Assembly (NCBI RefSeq): GCF_013415485.1
Contig: NZ_JACBXS010000001.1
Span: 62,001 to 126,000 of the forward strand
DNA: 64,000 bases
Direction of reading: 5' to 3'
Source: Rhabdonatronobacter sediminivivens
GTDB lineage: Bacteria; Pseudomonadota; Alphaproteobacteria; Rhodobacterales; Rhodobacteraceae
This document shows positions 25,856-41,257 of this stretch, piece by piece. The notes beneath the pieces are model-generated. The model saw only the letters and a list, made by a program, of their open reading frames with translations. It was not told the origin of the DNA and searched no databases. Position numbers and translations under genes: made by a program. Position 1 is the first letter of the stretch. Each line of letters begins with the position of its first letter.

Positions 25856-27550
25856 CTATTCCGCCGGTTCGGTGGCGCGCTGGGGCATGGCGCCGTTGGG
25901 CATGCGGAAGGGTTTGGCCTCGGGCAGTTGTTCGGTGCCGCCACCACAGGCCTTGATCGCCGCGCGCTCCCCGGCGCGGTCCTTCATCTGCGCGCGCACG
26001 GCCTCGCGCCGTTCCTTGGCGCGGGCGGCCTTGTCGGCCGAGGCCTCCCAATCCGCCATCTGCGCATCCGCAATGGTGCGCGACATGTCAAAGCCGAAAT
26101 CCAGCTCATCGCGCGGCTTCAGGCTGAAATAGCCATGCTTGCCAAGGTCATAGAACTGCCGCTGCACCCCCGCCTTCAGAAACGCCTTCAGGCAGCCCAG
26201 CAGATAGCGCCGCCGATAGCCGGTGCCGCGCCAGGGATAGTGGAACAACGCCTTCTGCATGTAGAAGCGGCGGTAATTGTTCAACACCCCCTCCAGCAAG
26301 CCGCCGCGCGACATCGCCTTGGGCTTCATGATCGGTGTGACGAAATTGTATTTCGAATAGTCGAAGACCTCGACCTGATCGCGCAATTCCTGGAACAGCG
26401 GCGTGAAGGGCCAGGGCGTGTACATGGCCCAGTTGGCCAGATCCGGCTGCCAGTCCCAGGCCATCTGATAGGTCTCTTCCAGGGTCTCGGCGGTTTCGTT
26501 GTCCAGACCGACGATGAACTGCGCCTCGGTGAAGATATCAGCCTCGCGCAGCAGGCGGATCGCCTCCTTGTTCTGGGCGACGGTGGTTTCCTTGTTGAAC
26601 TGGTCCAGCTTCATCTGGGCCGCGGCCTCGGTGCCCAGGCTGATATGGACCAGCCCGGCCTTGCGGTAGAAATGCAGCAGATCGCGGTCACGGTAGATAT
26701 CGGTGACGCGGGTGTTGATGCCCCATTGCACCTTTTCGGGCAGGCCGCGGGCGATCAGCTCCTCGCAGAACTGGACGAATTTCTTCTTGTTGATGGTGGG
26801 TTCTTCGTCCGCCAGGATGAAGAAGCCAACGCCATGGTTGTTCACCAGATCCTCGATCTCGTCCACCACGGCGATCGGGTCGCGCACGCGGTAGTCGCGC
26901 CAGAATTTCCACTGGCTGCAGAAGCTGCAGGTGAAGGGACAGCCCCGCGCCATGTTGGGGATGGCGACCCGCACGCCGAGGGGGACGTAGATGTATTTCT
27001 CCCACTCCAGGATGGACCAGTCCGGGTTGATCGCCTCCAGATCCTTGACGGTGGGGGCGGCGGGGGTGGCGACGATTTCCTCGCCCTCGCGGAAGGCGAG
27101 GCCCTTGATCGTCTTGCGGTCCTGCGGCCAGCGCCCGGCGGCGACGGTGCGCATAAGGGCGGTCATGATCTCCTCACCCTCGCCGCGCACGATGACATCA
27201 ACCCAGGGCGCTTCGGACAGGACCTGCCGATACATGAAGGTCGCATGGATCCCGCCCAGCACGCGCAGGGCGTTGGGCACCACCTCGGCGGCATCGCGCA
27301 GAACTTCCTCGGCCTCATAGATCGACGGGGTGATGGCGGTCACGCCGACCACATCGGGCTGCAGCTCGGCCAGGCGGACGCGAAGCGCGCCATGGTCGAT
27401 ATGGTTGGTCATGGCGTCGATGAAGTGGATGTCATCGAAACCGGCGCTGCGCAGGTGCCCGGTCAGATACGCGACCCAGGCCGGGGGCCAGCTGCCCGCG
27501 ATCTCGGCCCCGCCGGAGTGATAGTTGGGGTGAACGAAAACGATCCGCAT
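25856..27550 (-). CDS. bchE: Anaerobic Mg-protoporphyrin IX monomethyl ester cyclase BchE
   Basis: BchE forms ring E of bacteriochlorophyll without oxygen, using water as oxygen source, SAM and cobalamin. The 564-residue protein has an N-terminal B12-binding-type domain ([20 protein letters not shown]) and the radical SAM cluster motif [20 protein letters not shown] (three cysteines, CxxxCxxC). A long C-terminal region ends in a charged helix. It is expressed with bchJ. Its upstream region has two perfect PpsR operators and an FnrL-type box, fitting expression only at low oxygen. The oxygen-dependent alternative acsF is also in this window. Confidence 0.97.
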   Translation of the reverse strand: MRIVFVHPNYHSGGAEIAGSWPPAWVAYLTGHLRSAGFDDIHFIDAMTNHIDHGALRVRLAELQPDVVGVTAITPSIYEAEEVLRDAAEVVPNALRVLGGIHATFMYRQVLSEAPWVDVIVRGEGEEIMTALMRTVAAGRWPQDRKTIKGLAFREGEEIVATPAAPTVKDLEAINPDWSILEWEKYIYVPLGVRVAIPNMARGCPFTCSFCSQWKFWRDYRVRDPIAVVDEIEDLVNNHGVGFFILADEEPTINKKKFVQFCEELIARGLPEKVQWGINTRVTDIYRDRDLLHFYRKAGLVHISLGTEAAAQMKLDQFNKETTVAQNKEAIRLLREADIFTEAQFIVGLDNETAETLEETYQMAWDWQPDLANWAMYTPWPFTPLFQELRDQVEVFDYSKYNFVTPIMKPKAMSRGGLLEGVLNNYRRFYMQKALFHYPWRGTGYRRRYLLGCLKAFLKAGVQRQFYDLGKHGYFSLKPRDELDFGFDMSRTIADAQMADWEASADKAARAKERREAVRAQMKDRAGERAAIKACGGGTEQLPEAKPFRMPNGAMPQRATEPAE

Positions 27551-27573
27551 GGCAGCCCTCCCACAAAAAAATC

Positions 27574-27591
27574 TGTCAGATCACCTTGACA
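27574..27591. promoter_or_regulatory. PpsR operator proximal to bchE
   Basis: Perfect TGT-N12-ACA (TGTCAGATCACCTTGACA), 24 bases upstream of the bchE ATG. Confidence 0.88.
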
Positions 27592-27598
27592 GATTCTG

Positions 27599-27616
27599 TG
27601 TCGAGCTAAATTGACA
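27599..27616. promoter_or_regulatory. PpsR operator distal to bchE
   Basis: Perfect TGT-N12-ACA (TGTCGAGCTAAATTGACA), 25 bases from the proximal site start to start. Its last six bases overlap an FnrL-like box. Confidence 0.85.
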
Positions 27617-27624
27617 TGGATCAA
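27611..27624. promoter_or_regulatory. FnrL-like box upstream of bchE
   Basis: TTGAC-ATGG-ATCAA differs by one base from the FNR/FnrL consensus TTGAT-N4-ATCAA. FnrL activation of bchE is known in Rhodobacter. The overlap with a PpsR site suggests that activator and repressor exclude each other. Confidence 0.65.
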
Positions 27625-27708
27625 CGCGGGTGTTTTCCGATGCCGGGGATGCAACGAGAACGGATCATCGCCAACCGGGCCTTGCCAATGGCAAAGGCGC
27701 CCCGGGCG

Positions 27709-29130
27709 TCATTCCTCTTCGCGGCTCAGCAGCCCGTATTTGCGCAGCTTGACGTAAAGCGACTGGCGCGACAGGCCCAGCATTTCGGCGGCGGCAACGC
27801 GGTTGTTGCGCGTCAGTTCAATCGCCGTTTCAATACAGATCTTTTCCACCACATTCGTGGTCTCGGCCACGATATCCTTGAGGTTGGAGGAGCCCACAAG
27901 CTCCATCACGCCGCGCATGTCGCCCTGTCCCAGCGAAAAATCGGTACGCAGCGCCGTGGCCGAGGTTGCATCACGGATCACCAGCGCAAGTTTGGGATCC
28001 GAGCGATCCCCCAGCCATGTGGCCGACAGTTCCACCGCAACCTGCGCATCGAAATCCGTGGTCAGCTTGGTGGAATAGCTGCGCAGATGCCCGGCCCGGC
28101 GTGCGTTCTCCAGCAGCACTTTCAGATCGACCGCGCCACGGCCCAGGAATTCGCCAATCGAACGACCTACCACAGCAGCGGAATCGGGCGCATCGGTGAT
28201 GTTGAGGAAGGCATCGCTGGCAGCCTCGATCACGCCGTCCTTGTTGGTAAAGACGATCGCGTCAGTGCCCAGCTGGAAAAGCTGGAACAGATCCGTGGCC
28301 AGGGACCCCAGACCCTGCGTGTCCTGTCCCGGCTCCGACAGCCGGCACAGCGCCAGCCGCTCCCCCGCCGCCCGAAACTGCCGCGAGCGGACCTCCAGAT
28401 GATGGCCGCCGCGCAGGGTCGCAAATTCGACGGTCGCGCCCCCCAGCCCGCTTGTATCCGCCGAGAGCGAGCCCAGCAGGTCCACCCCTTCGGCCAGGTT
28501 GAACTGACTTGCAAAGGAAGCGCCAATCAGCTCTGTCCGCGCCGCGCCCAGCGCAACGGCCGCGCGCATGTTCATGTCCACGATGCGCCCACTGGTCATG
28601 GAGACCAGCACGATCGCATCGCTGGTGAATTCCATGAGCAACCGGTAGCGGGCATCCGCCTCGCGCTGGGCCTCGAAATCACGCTCCAGGGCGATCTGCG
28701 CGTTGAGCAGTTGCTGCTGCATCTCGATCACCGGGCGCTGGTCGCGCCCCAGCAACAGCACGGCATCATCATTGGCCAGGCTGTGCACCGAATAGCGGAT
28801 CGGAAAGGCATCGCCGCGTTCGGCGTGATGGATCAGCTCTGCCCAGCGGTAGCGCCCTTCCTCGTCGGACATTTCCAGCAGCTTGTCGCGGGCGCGCTCA
28901 AATTTCTTTGCCGATTCCGGGTCGATCAGCTCTTTCAGGTTCTGGCCCGGCCATGTGGCGGCTTCGGCGAACAGTCGGCTCTCCTGGCCGGAGATCGCAT
29001 TGCGGATCACACCTGACGGCTCAACCACCAGGGCAATGTCGCACACCGTTGCCAAGATTCCGGAAAACATATCGGTACCGAAAAGGGGCCTCGAGCCGCT
29101 CGACGTAAACGTCAGTCCATCATTGGTCAC
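27709..29130 (-). CDS. ppsR: Photosynthesis repressor PpsR (CrtJ)
   Basis: PpsR represses bch, crt and puc genes in oxygen by binding TGT-N12-ACA pairs. The 473-residue protein has an N-terminal region, a glutamine-rich linker helix (EMQQQLLNAQIALERDFEAQ, near residue 140), PAS domains, and a C-terminal Fis-type helix-turn-helix (NRVAAAEMLGLSRQSLYVKLRKYGLL). Cysteines lie at 30, 262 and 432. The last two correspond by position to the redox pair of Rhodobacter PpsR. It lies 61 bases after ppaA on the same strand, with a small stem CCCTC/GAGGG in the gap. Confidence 0.96.
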   Translation of the reverse strand: MTNDGLTFTSSGSRPLFGTDMFSGILATVCDIALVVEPSGVIRNAISGQESRLFAEAATWPGQNLKELIDPESAKKFERARDKLLEMSDEEGRYRWAELIHHAERGDAFPIRYSVHSLANDDAVLLLGRDQRPVIEMQQQLLNAQIALERDFEAQREADARYRLLMEFTSDAIVLVSMTSGRIVDMNMRAAVALGAARTELIGASFASQFNLAEGVDLLGSLSADTSGLGGATVEFATLRGGHHLEVRSRQFRAAGERLALCRLSEPGQDTQGLGSLATDLFQLFQLGTDAIVFTNKDGVIEAASDAFLNITDAPDSAAVVGRSIGEFLGRGAVDLKVLLENARRAGHLRSYSTKLTTDFDAQVAVELSATWLGDRSDPKLALVIRDATSATALRTDFSLGQGDMRGVMELVGSSNLKDIVAETTNVVEKICIETAIELTRNNRVAAAEMLGLSRQSLYVKLRKYGLLSREEE

Positions 29131-29191
29131 AGCTCAAGCTCTCCTATCCGCCACATACCCTCTTGCGAGGGGGTTGCAGCATTTTCTGACC

Positions 29192-29974
29192 CTACTGGGC
29201 CGCCTCGGCATGGTCCATCAGACCGAATGCCGTCAAAGCAGTGGTGACATCGTGGGTCACCAGATCCGCGCCGGTGTACTGCTCCAGGTTCAAATCGTCC
29301 TGGCGCAGCAATGGGCCGCCAATGACCACCGGCAGACCAATACCTACACCCCGCTTGATGGTTTTCACCAATTTGCGACAATCTTCAAGCAGACATCTGT
29401 TCGATATCGATAACATGATGGCATCATACTGTCCGTCCTGCAGCATCATGAGCAGTTTGGTCGCCGACGGCTGCAACTGCAGACTGACCGAAACCCCCAG
29501 GCGCCGAAGCTGGTGGGTCACCACCACAGCGCCCAACGTATGTTGTTCCTTTTCAGGGACGGCCACCACCACCCGCAGCTGCGATCCCGCAGAGGATGCA
29601 TCCGCCTGCCAATGCCGGCCGATCACCCGCAGCATGGTCTGCAGGCGCGAAATCGCCACCGAGGTCTGCAGAATGTCCAGCTCCCCTTCATGCCAGCTGT
29701 TGCCGATCTTGCGCGCGGCACTGGGCACATAGACATCGACAATCGTCTCGGCCGGCAGGCGCGCGCGCCTGATTCGCGCCATGATCAGATCCAGAAGCTC
29801 ATCATGACCGGTACGGGCATAGCGCACGATCAAGCTCAGCAATTCGCGGTCCGGCGCACCGGATTCTATATGTGTGGTTCCAGCGATCTGCGTAACCACC
29901 TGCAAGGCGAAGCGCTCCACACCAAGATCCCCCTGGTGAAGGCCTCTGTTAGGACTTGGCAGTAATCCATCCAT
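29192..29974 (-). CDS. ppaA: PpaA/AerR, B12-binding antirepressor of PpsR
   Basis: PpaA/AerR binds cobalamin and blocks or modifies PpsR, giving a light- and oxygen-dependent control of photosynthesis genes. The 260-residue protein has a helical B12-cap part with SWHEGELDILQTSVAISRLQ and a Rossmann B12 domain. His145 in EKEQHTLGA occupies the position of the B12 ligand known for R. capsulatus AerR. The order bchF / ppaA-ppsR-bchEJ is conserved in Rhodobacter. One perfect PpsR operator lies 96 bases upstream, suggesting feedback. Confidence 0.94.
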   Translation of the reverse strand: MDGLLPSPNRGLHQGDLGVERFALQVVTQIAGTTHIESGAPDRELLSLIVRYARTGHDELLDLIMARIRRARLPAETIVDVYVPSAARKIGNSWHEGELDILQTSVAISRLQTMLRVIGRHWQADASSAGSQLRVVVAVPEKEQHTLGAVVVTHQLRRLGVSVSLQLQPSATKLLMMLQDGQYDAIMLSISNRCLLEDCRKLVKTIKRGVGIGLPVVIGGPLLRQDDLNLEQYTGADLVTHDVTTALTAFGLMDHAEAAQ

Positions 29975-30069
29975 CGAAAATGCCCCCCGTTGGTATCGCT
30001 ACTACAGCCGATCGCCAGCCGCAATTCCGGCAAGATACCCTCCGAAAGTGTCCCCGAATCGCGCCAGAA

Positions 30070-30087
30070 TGTCAAAAGAAACTTACA
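30070..30087. promoter_or_regulatory. PpsR operator on the ppaA side
   Basis: Perfect TGT-N12-ACA (TGTCAAAAGAAACTTACA), 96 bases upstream of ppaA. It starts 150 bases from the bchF-side operator, far enough for looping between tetramers. Confidence 0.82.
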
Positions 30088-30147
30088 GTTGGGTCTGACA
30101 CATGCTGGCAGCGGCTCCGGCAGCCACCCTGCAATCGCTAAATACCT

Positions 30148-30178
30148 GCGAAATTTCGGTATTAAGCCGAAGCATCGC
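30148..30178. promoter_or_regulatory. Dyad between the two PpsR operators
   Basis: GCGA and TTCGG at 30148-30159 are matched by CCGAA and TCGC at 30167-30178, with a 7-base centre TATTAAG and symmetric 3-base gaps. It fits no operator I know. It could bind another regulator or fold in RNA. Confidence 0.4.
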
Positions 30179-30219
30179 GCAGACCACTCCTCAAGAACCG
30201 CAAGCTGTCAATTTCAGAC

Positions 30220-30237
30220 TGTAAGTTTTAATTGACA
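30220..30237. promoter_or_regulatory. PpsR operator upstream of bchF
   Basis: Perfect TGT-N12-ACA (TGTAAGTTTTAATTGACA), 62 bases before the bchF ATG. A half site TGTCAA lies just upstream at 30206. Confidence 0.85.
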
Positions 30238-30299
30238 GTTCTGCGCGCCCGGCGATAGAGTTGATGTCAGGGAAAGCTTGTAGGCTGGAGGCTGCCGCC

Positions 30300-32092
<1,793 letters not shown>

Positions 32093-32135
32093 CCCTCTTC
32101 ACCCTGCCCCAAATTCTTACGGCACAAGGCCAGCC

Positions 32136-33720
32136 ATGAAACTCGCCATCTGGACATATGAAGGCCCGCCCCATGTCGGCGCCATGCGCGTCGCCACCGG
32201 GATGAAGGACCTGCACATGGTGCTGCACGCCCCCCAGGGCGACACCTACGCCGATCTTCTGTTCACCATGATCGAACGGCGCAACCACCGCCCCCCGGTC
32301 AGCTACACCACCTTTCAGGCACGCGATCTGGGCGCCGATACCGCCGGACTGTTCAAGACCGCCTGCCAGGACGCGCACGCCCGTTTTGCGCCGCAGGCGC
32401 TGCTGGTCGCTGCCTCCTGCACCGCCGAGCTGATCCAGGATGACCCCGGCGGCCTGGCCGAGACCATGGGCCTGCCGGTGCCGGTAATCCCGCTGGAACT
32501 GCCCAGCTACCAGCGCAAGGAAAACTTCGGCGCCGACGAGGCGTTCGTGCAACTCGCCCGCGCCCTCGCCCGCCCCATGGAGCGGACCGCGCGCGTGTCG
32601 TGCAACATCCTCGGCCCCACCGCCCTGGGCTTTCGCCACCGCGATGACGTGGCCGAGATCAGCGCGCTGCTGGAGGAAATGGGGATCGCGGTGAACGTCA
32701 CCGCCCCCATGGGCGCCAGCCCCGCCGATATCGCGCGCTTGGGTGCGGCCCATTTCAACGTGCTGCTCTACCCTGAAACCGGCGAATCCGCCGCCCGCTG
32801 GCTGGAGCGTGAACACGGCCAGCCCTGGACGCGCACCATCCCCATCGGCGCCCGCGCCACCCGCGATTTCATCGCCGAGGTCCGCACGCTCTCGGGCAGT
32901 ACAGCCCCGGTGGATGACACCCGCCTGCGCCAGCCCTGGTGGGCGGCCTCGGTGGACAGCACCTATCTGACCGGCAAGCGGGTCTTCATCTTCGGCGACG
33001 GCACCCACGCCATGGCCGCTGCCCGCGTCGCGCGCGATGAAATGGGGTTCGAGGTCTGCGGCATCGGCTGCTACAACCGCGAACAGGCGCGCCCGGTCCG
33101 GGCCCTCGCCCGCGAGTTCGGGCTCGAGGCGCTGATCACGGATGACTACCTGGAGGTCGAACGCGCCATCGACACCGCCCAGCCCGAGATGATCCTTGGC
33201 ACCCAGATGGAACGCCATATCGGCAAGCGCCTGGGCATCCCCTGCGCCGTGATCTCGGCCCCGGTCCATGTCCAGGACTTCCCGGCCCGCTACGCGCCCC
33301 AGATGGGGTTCGAAGGCGCCAATGTCCTCTTCGACACCTGGGTGCATCCGCTGGTCATGGGGCTGGAAGAGCACCTTCTGCACATGTTCCGCGAGGATTT
33401 CGAGTTCCGCGACGAGGCCGGCCCCTCGCACCACGGCGGCCACGCCCCTCGCGCCCGGACCACGCCCGAGGAGAGCGCGCTGGCCGCGAAGGCGGCCTCG
33501 GCCGACGGGGGTTCGATGCCCCCGGCGGACGAGCCTGCCGCCCAGCACCCCGCCCCGGCCATGGGCGACAATGTCATCTGGCTCGCCTGTGCCGAGCGCG
33601 AGCTGAAGAAGATCCCCTTCTTCGTGCGCGGCAAGGCCCGGCGCAACACTGAAAAATTCGCCGCCCAGAAGGGGCTGGGCGAGATCAGCGTCGACACCCT
33701 CTACGAGGCGAAGGCCCATT

Positions 33721-33731
<11 letters not shown>
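32136..33731 (+). CDS. bchB: Dark protochlorophyllide reductase subunit BchB
   Basis: BchB completes the BchNB tetramer and gives an unusual aspartate ligand to its 4Fe-4S cluster. That residue is Asp36 here ([12 protein letters not shown]), exactly where it is in Rhodobacter. The 531-residue protein has further family parts, [18 protein letters not shown] and [24 protein letters not shown] (key part [10 protein letters not shown]), then a Pro/Ala/His-rich linker and the C-terminal domain [20 protein letters not shown]. Its end overlaps bchH by 11 bases. Confidence 0.97.
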
Positions 33732-38289
<4,558 letters not shown>

Positions 38290-38290
<1 letters not shown>

Positions 38291-38970
38291 TGCGTGACTT
38301 CGCCCCTCTTGCTTCGGACAGCTACAATGGCACCCGTGCCCGGGTGGCGGGCTATTTCGATGGCACTGCCACGCGGGTCTGGGAGCGGCTGACCTCGGAC
38401 GCGCCGGTCTCGCGCATTCGCCAGACGGTGCGCGAGGGGCGCGATACCATGCGCGCGCTGATGCTGGCGCAACTGCCGGCCGATCTGGCGGGCGCGCGGA
38501 TCCTGGATGCGGGCTGCGGCACCGGCGCCATGGCGGCGGAGCTGGCGGCGCGCGGGGCGGATGTGGTCGGTGTCGATATCTCACCGCGGCTGGTGGAGAT
38601 CGCGCAGGCGCGCCTGCCGCAGGGTCTGCCCGGGCAGGTGGAGTTCCGCGCCGGCGACATGCTGGATGCGGGCTTGGGGCGGTTCGATGCCGTGCTCGCC
38701 ATGGACAGCCTGATCTATTACACCACCCCCGATCTGACCGCCGCGCTGGAGGGGTTGCGCGCGCGCAGCCCGCAAGCCGTGTTCACCGTGGCCCCGCGCA
38801 CCGCGCTGCTGATGGCCATGTGGCATGCGGGCAAGCTGTTTCCGCGCAATGACCGTTCGCCGGTGATGATCCCGCAGGACTGGCGGCGCCTGCCGGTGGC
38901 GGGGCTGTCGCGGGCGGGGCGAGTCTCGCGCGGGTTCTACATTTCCGAATGTCTGGAGGTGCGGGCATGA
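38290..38970 (+). CDS. bchM: Mg-protoporphyrin IX methyltransferase BchM
   Basis: BchM methylates the C-13 propionate of Mg-protoporphyrin IX with SAM. The 226-residue class I methyltransferase has motif I ILDAGCGTGAMAAELA near residue 70, then VVGVDISPRLVEIAQ, and the family C-terminal part LSRAGRVSRGFYISECLEVR cut to GRVSRGFYISE. Translation is coupled on both sides: TGATG with bchL and ATGA with lhaA. Confidence 0.96.
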
Positions 38971-40406
38971 TCATCCCTCGCTCCGTGATGAAATCCGCAA
39001 GCCTGCGCTGGCTGCCCTTTGCCGATGCGGCCTCCGAAGGGCTGCCGCTGAGCCAGATCCTGCGGCTGAGCCTGTTTCAGGTCTCGGTCGGGATGGCGAC
39101 GGTGCTGCTGTTGGGCACGCTCAACCGGGTGATGATTGTGGAGCTGTCGGTGGCGGCCTCGGTCGTGGCCTTCATGATCGCGCTGCCGGTGCTGGTGGCG
39201 CCCTTCCGCGCGCTGCTGGGGTTCCGGTCGGACACGCACCGCTCGGCTATCGGGTGGAAGCGGATCCCGTTTTTGTGGTTCGGCTCCCTGTGGCAGTTCG
39301 GCGGGCTGGCGATCATGCCTTTCGCGCTGATCGTGCTGGGGGGTGACAATGTCCATGACGTGCCCTTCGCAGGCGAGGTTCTGGCCGCGCTGGCCTTCCT
39401 GATGACGGGGCTGGGCCTGCACATGACCCAGACCGCCGGGATCGCCCTGGCCGCTGACCGCGCCGACCATGAGACCCGCCCACGGGTGGTGGCGCTGCTC
39501 TATGTCACGTTCCTGGCCGGGATGGCGATTTCGGCGCTGATCGTGGGCTGGCTGCTGCGCGATTTCAGCGAATTGCAGCTGATCCGCGTCATTCAGGGCT
39601 GCGCCGTGGTCACGCTGGGGCTGAACCTGGTCGCCCTGTGGAAGCAGGAAAAGGTCCAGCCCATGAGCCGTGAGGAGCGCGAGGCCCCGCGCCCGCCCTT
39701 CGCGGAGGCCTGGCGCGATTACCTGAGCGGCGGGCAGGCCGGGCGGCTGCTGGCGGTGGTGTTCGTGGGCTCGTTCGCCTTCAACATGCAGGATGTGCTG
39801 CTGGAGCCCTATGGCGGCGAGATCCTGGGCCTGTCGGTTGCGGCAACGACCGTGCTGACCGCCGTCTGGGCCTGTGGAGCGCTCTTGGGCTTTGGGCTGG
39901 CCGCGCGCTGGCTGGCGCGCAACATGGACCATTTCCGCATCGCCGCGCGGGGCATTCTGGTGGGGGTCGGCGCCTTCTCGGCGGTGATCTTTGCCGGGCC
40001 GCTGGGCTCTGAGGCGCTGTTCTTTGCCGGGGCCTTCACCATCGGGCTGGGGATGGGGCTGTTTGCCGTGTCCACGCTGGTGGCGGCCATGGAGATGCCC
40101 AAGCGCGGGATCGTCGGCGGCGGTCTGGCGCTGGGCGCCTGGGGGGCGGCCCAGGCCACGGCGGCGGGGCTGTCGGTGGCCGCGGGCGGCGGCATCCGCG
40201 ATCTGGTGCAGGGCCTGGCCAATGGCGGCTATCTGGGCGAGGGGCTGATGACCCCGGATATCGGCTATTCCGTCGTCTATCACATCGAAATCGGCCTGCT
40301 CTTCGTCACGCTGGCCATCCTTGGCCCGCTGGTTCGCACCCGCGTGATGCCCCCGCAACCGCAAAAACATTCAACCCGGATCGGCCTGGCCGATTTCCCG
40401 ACCTGA
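38967..40406 (+). CDS. lhaA: LhaA, light-harvesting 1 assembly protein
   Basis: LhaA helps assemble the LH1 antenna around the reaction centre, probably by delivering bacteriochlorophyll. The 479-residue protein is a twelve-helix BCH/PucC family member of the inner membrane, with LGTLNRVMIVELSVAASVVAFM (key part LNRVMIVEL), the conserved loop FRSDTHRSAIGWKRIPFLWFG and EPYGGEILGLSV. The ATG at 38967 overlaps bchM. It ends 20 bases before puhA and, as in Rhodobacter, may contain the local puhA promoter. Confidence 0.94.
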   Translation: MIIPRSVMKSASLRWLPFADAASEGLPLSQILRLSLFQVSVGMATVLLLGTLNRVMIVELSVAASVVAFMIALPVLVAPFRALLGFRSDTHRSAIGWKRIPFLWFGSLWQFGGLAIMPFALIVLGGDNVHDVPFAGEVLAALAFLMTGLGLHMTQTAGIALAADRADHETRPRVVALLYVTFLAGMAISALIVGWLLRDFSELQLIRVIQGCAVVTLGLNLVALWKQEKVQPMSREEREAPRPPFAEAWRDYLSGGQAGRLLAVVFVGSFAFNMQDVLLEPYGGEILGLSVAATTVLTAVWACGALLGFGLAARWLARNMDHFRIAARGILVGVGAFSAVIFAGPLGSEALFFAGAFTIGLGMGLFAVSTLVAAMEMPKRGIVGGGLALGAWGAAQATAAGLSVAAGGGIRDLVQGLANGGYLGEGLMTPDIGYSVVYHIEIGLLFVTLAILGPLVRTRVMPPQPQKHSTRIGLADFPT

Positions 40407-40426
40407 CGTTCACTGGAGGACTGACA

Positions 40427-41227
40427 ATGGACACCCCCTATGGCTGGATATTCTTCGGCAATTTCGACCTCGCACTTGTGTCGCTTTACCTGTTCTGGCT
40501 CTTCTTCGCGGGCCTGATCTACTACATCCAGCGCGAGAACATGCGCGAAGGCTATCCGCTGGAAAACGAGGATGGCAGCCCTGCCGGGTCGCTGCTGTCG
40601 GTGCCCGAGCCAAAGACCTTCAACCTCTATCACGGCGGCGAGTTCAAGGCCCCCGATGGCGAACGCGAAAAGCGTGAACTTGCCCTGGCGCGCAGCACCG
40701 AAGGCGGCGGCTTTCCCTTTGTGCCCACCGGTGACCCCATGGCCGACGGCGTTGGCCCGGCCTCCTGGGCGATGCGCCAGGACGCGCCGGAACTGGACGC
40801 GCATGGCCATGCCAAGATCCAGCCCATGGCACAGGTCGGCGATTTCGCCGTGGCCGCCGGGCGTGATCCGCGCGGGCTGCCGGTGGTGGGCCATGACGCC
40901 AAATCGGCCGGCACCGTCAGCGACATGTGGGTGGACGTCCCCGAACAGCTGGTCCGCTATATCGAAATCGAACTGACCGAGGGCGGCAAGCGGCTTCTGC
41001 CCATGGGCATGGCCCGGATCAAGGCTGACCGCGTGGTGGTGAACTCGCTCGATTCAGCCGCCTTCGCCGGTGTGCCTGCAACGGCCTCGGCCACGCAGGT
41101 GACCAAGCTCGAGGAAGACATGATCTCGGGCTACTACGCCGGCGGCTACCTCTATCGCACCGAAGGCCGCGTCAACTTCATGTCGAAGCTGCGCCTGCTG
41201 AGCGGCGAAATCAACAAGCCCGCCTGA
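40427..41227 (+). CDS. puhA: Photosynthetic reaction centre H subunit
   Basis: PuhA caps the cytoplasmic side of the reaction centre and guides protons to quinone QB. The 266-residue protein has one membrane helix near the start (about residues 12-31, LALVSLYLFWLFFAGLIYYI), the conserved QRENMREGYPLE after it, and a soluble beta-rich domain ending FMSKLRLLSGEINKP. GGAGG lies at good distance before the ATG. The L and M subunits (pufLM) are not in this window. Confidence 0.98.
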   Translation: MDTPYGWIFFGNFDLALVSLYLFWLFFAGLIYYIQRENMREGYPLENEDGSPAGSLLSVPEPKTFNLYHGGEFKAPDGEREKRELALARSTEGGGFPFVPTGDPMADGVGPASWAMRQDAPELDAHGHAKIQPMAQVGDFAVAAGRDPRGLPVVGHDAKSAGTVSDMWVDVPEQLVRYIEIELTEGGKRLLPMGMARIKADRVVVNSLDSAAFAGVPATASATQVTKLEEDMISGYYAGGYLYRTEGRVNFMSKLRLLSGEINKPA

Positions 41228-41257
41228 CCCTTCCAAGACCCTATCGGAGCCGACCCA

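Larger units (their letters stand above)
29975..30299. promoter_or_regulatory. Divergent regulatory region ppaA-bchF (325 bp, no gene)
   Basis: This lower-G+C gap has no credible coding frame. It contains perfect PpsR operators at 30070-30087 and 30220-30237 and a separate dyad at 30148-30178. It must drive ppaA-ppsR leftward and the whole bchF-to-hemA superoperon rightward. TTGACA at 30232-30237, inside the second operator, could be the bchF -35 element; the matching -10 is weak. Confidence 0.8.
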
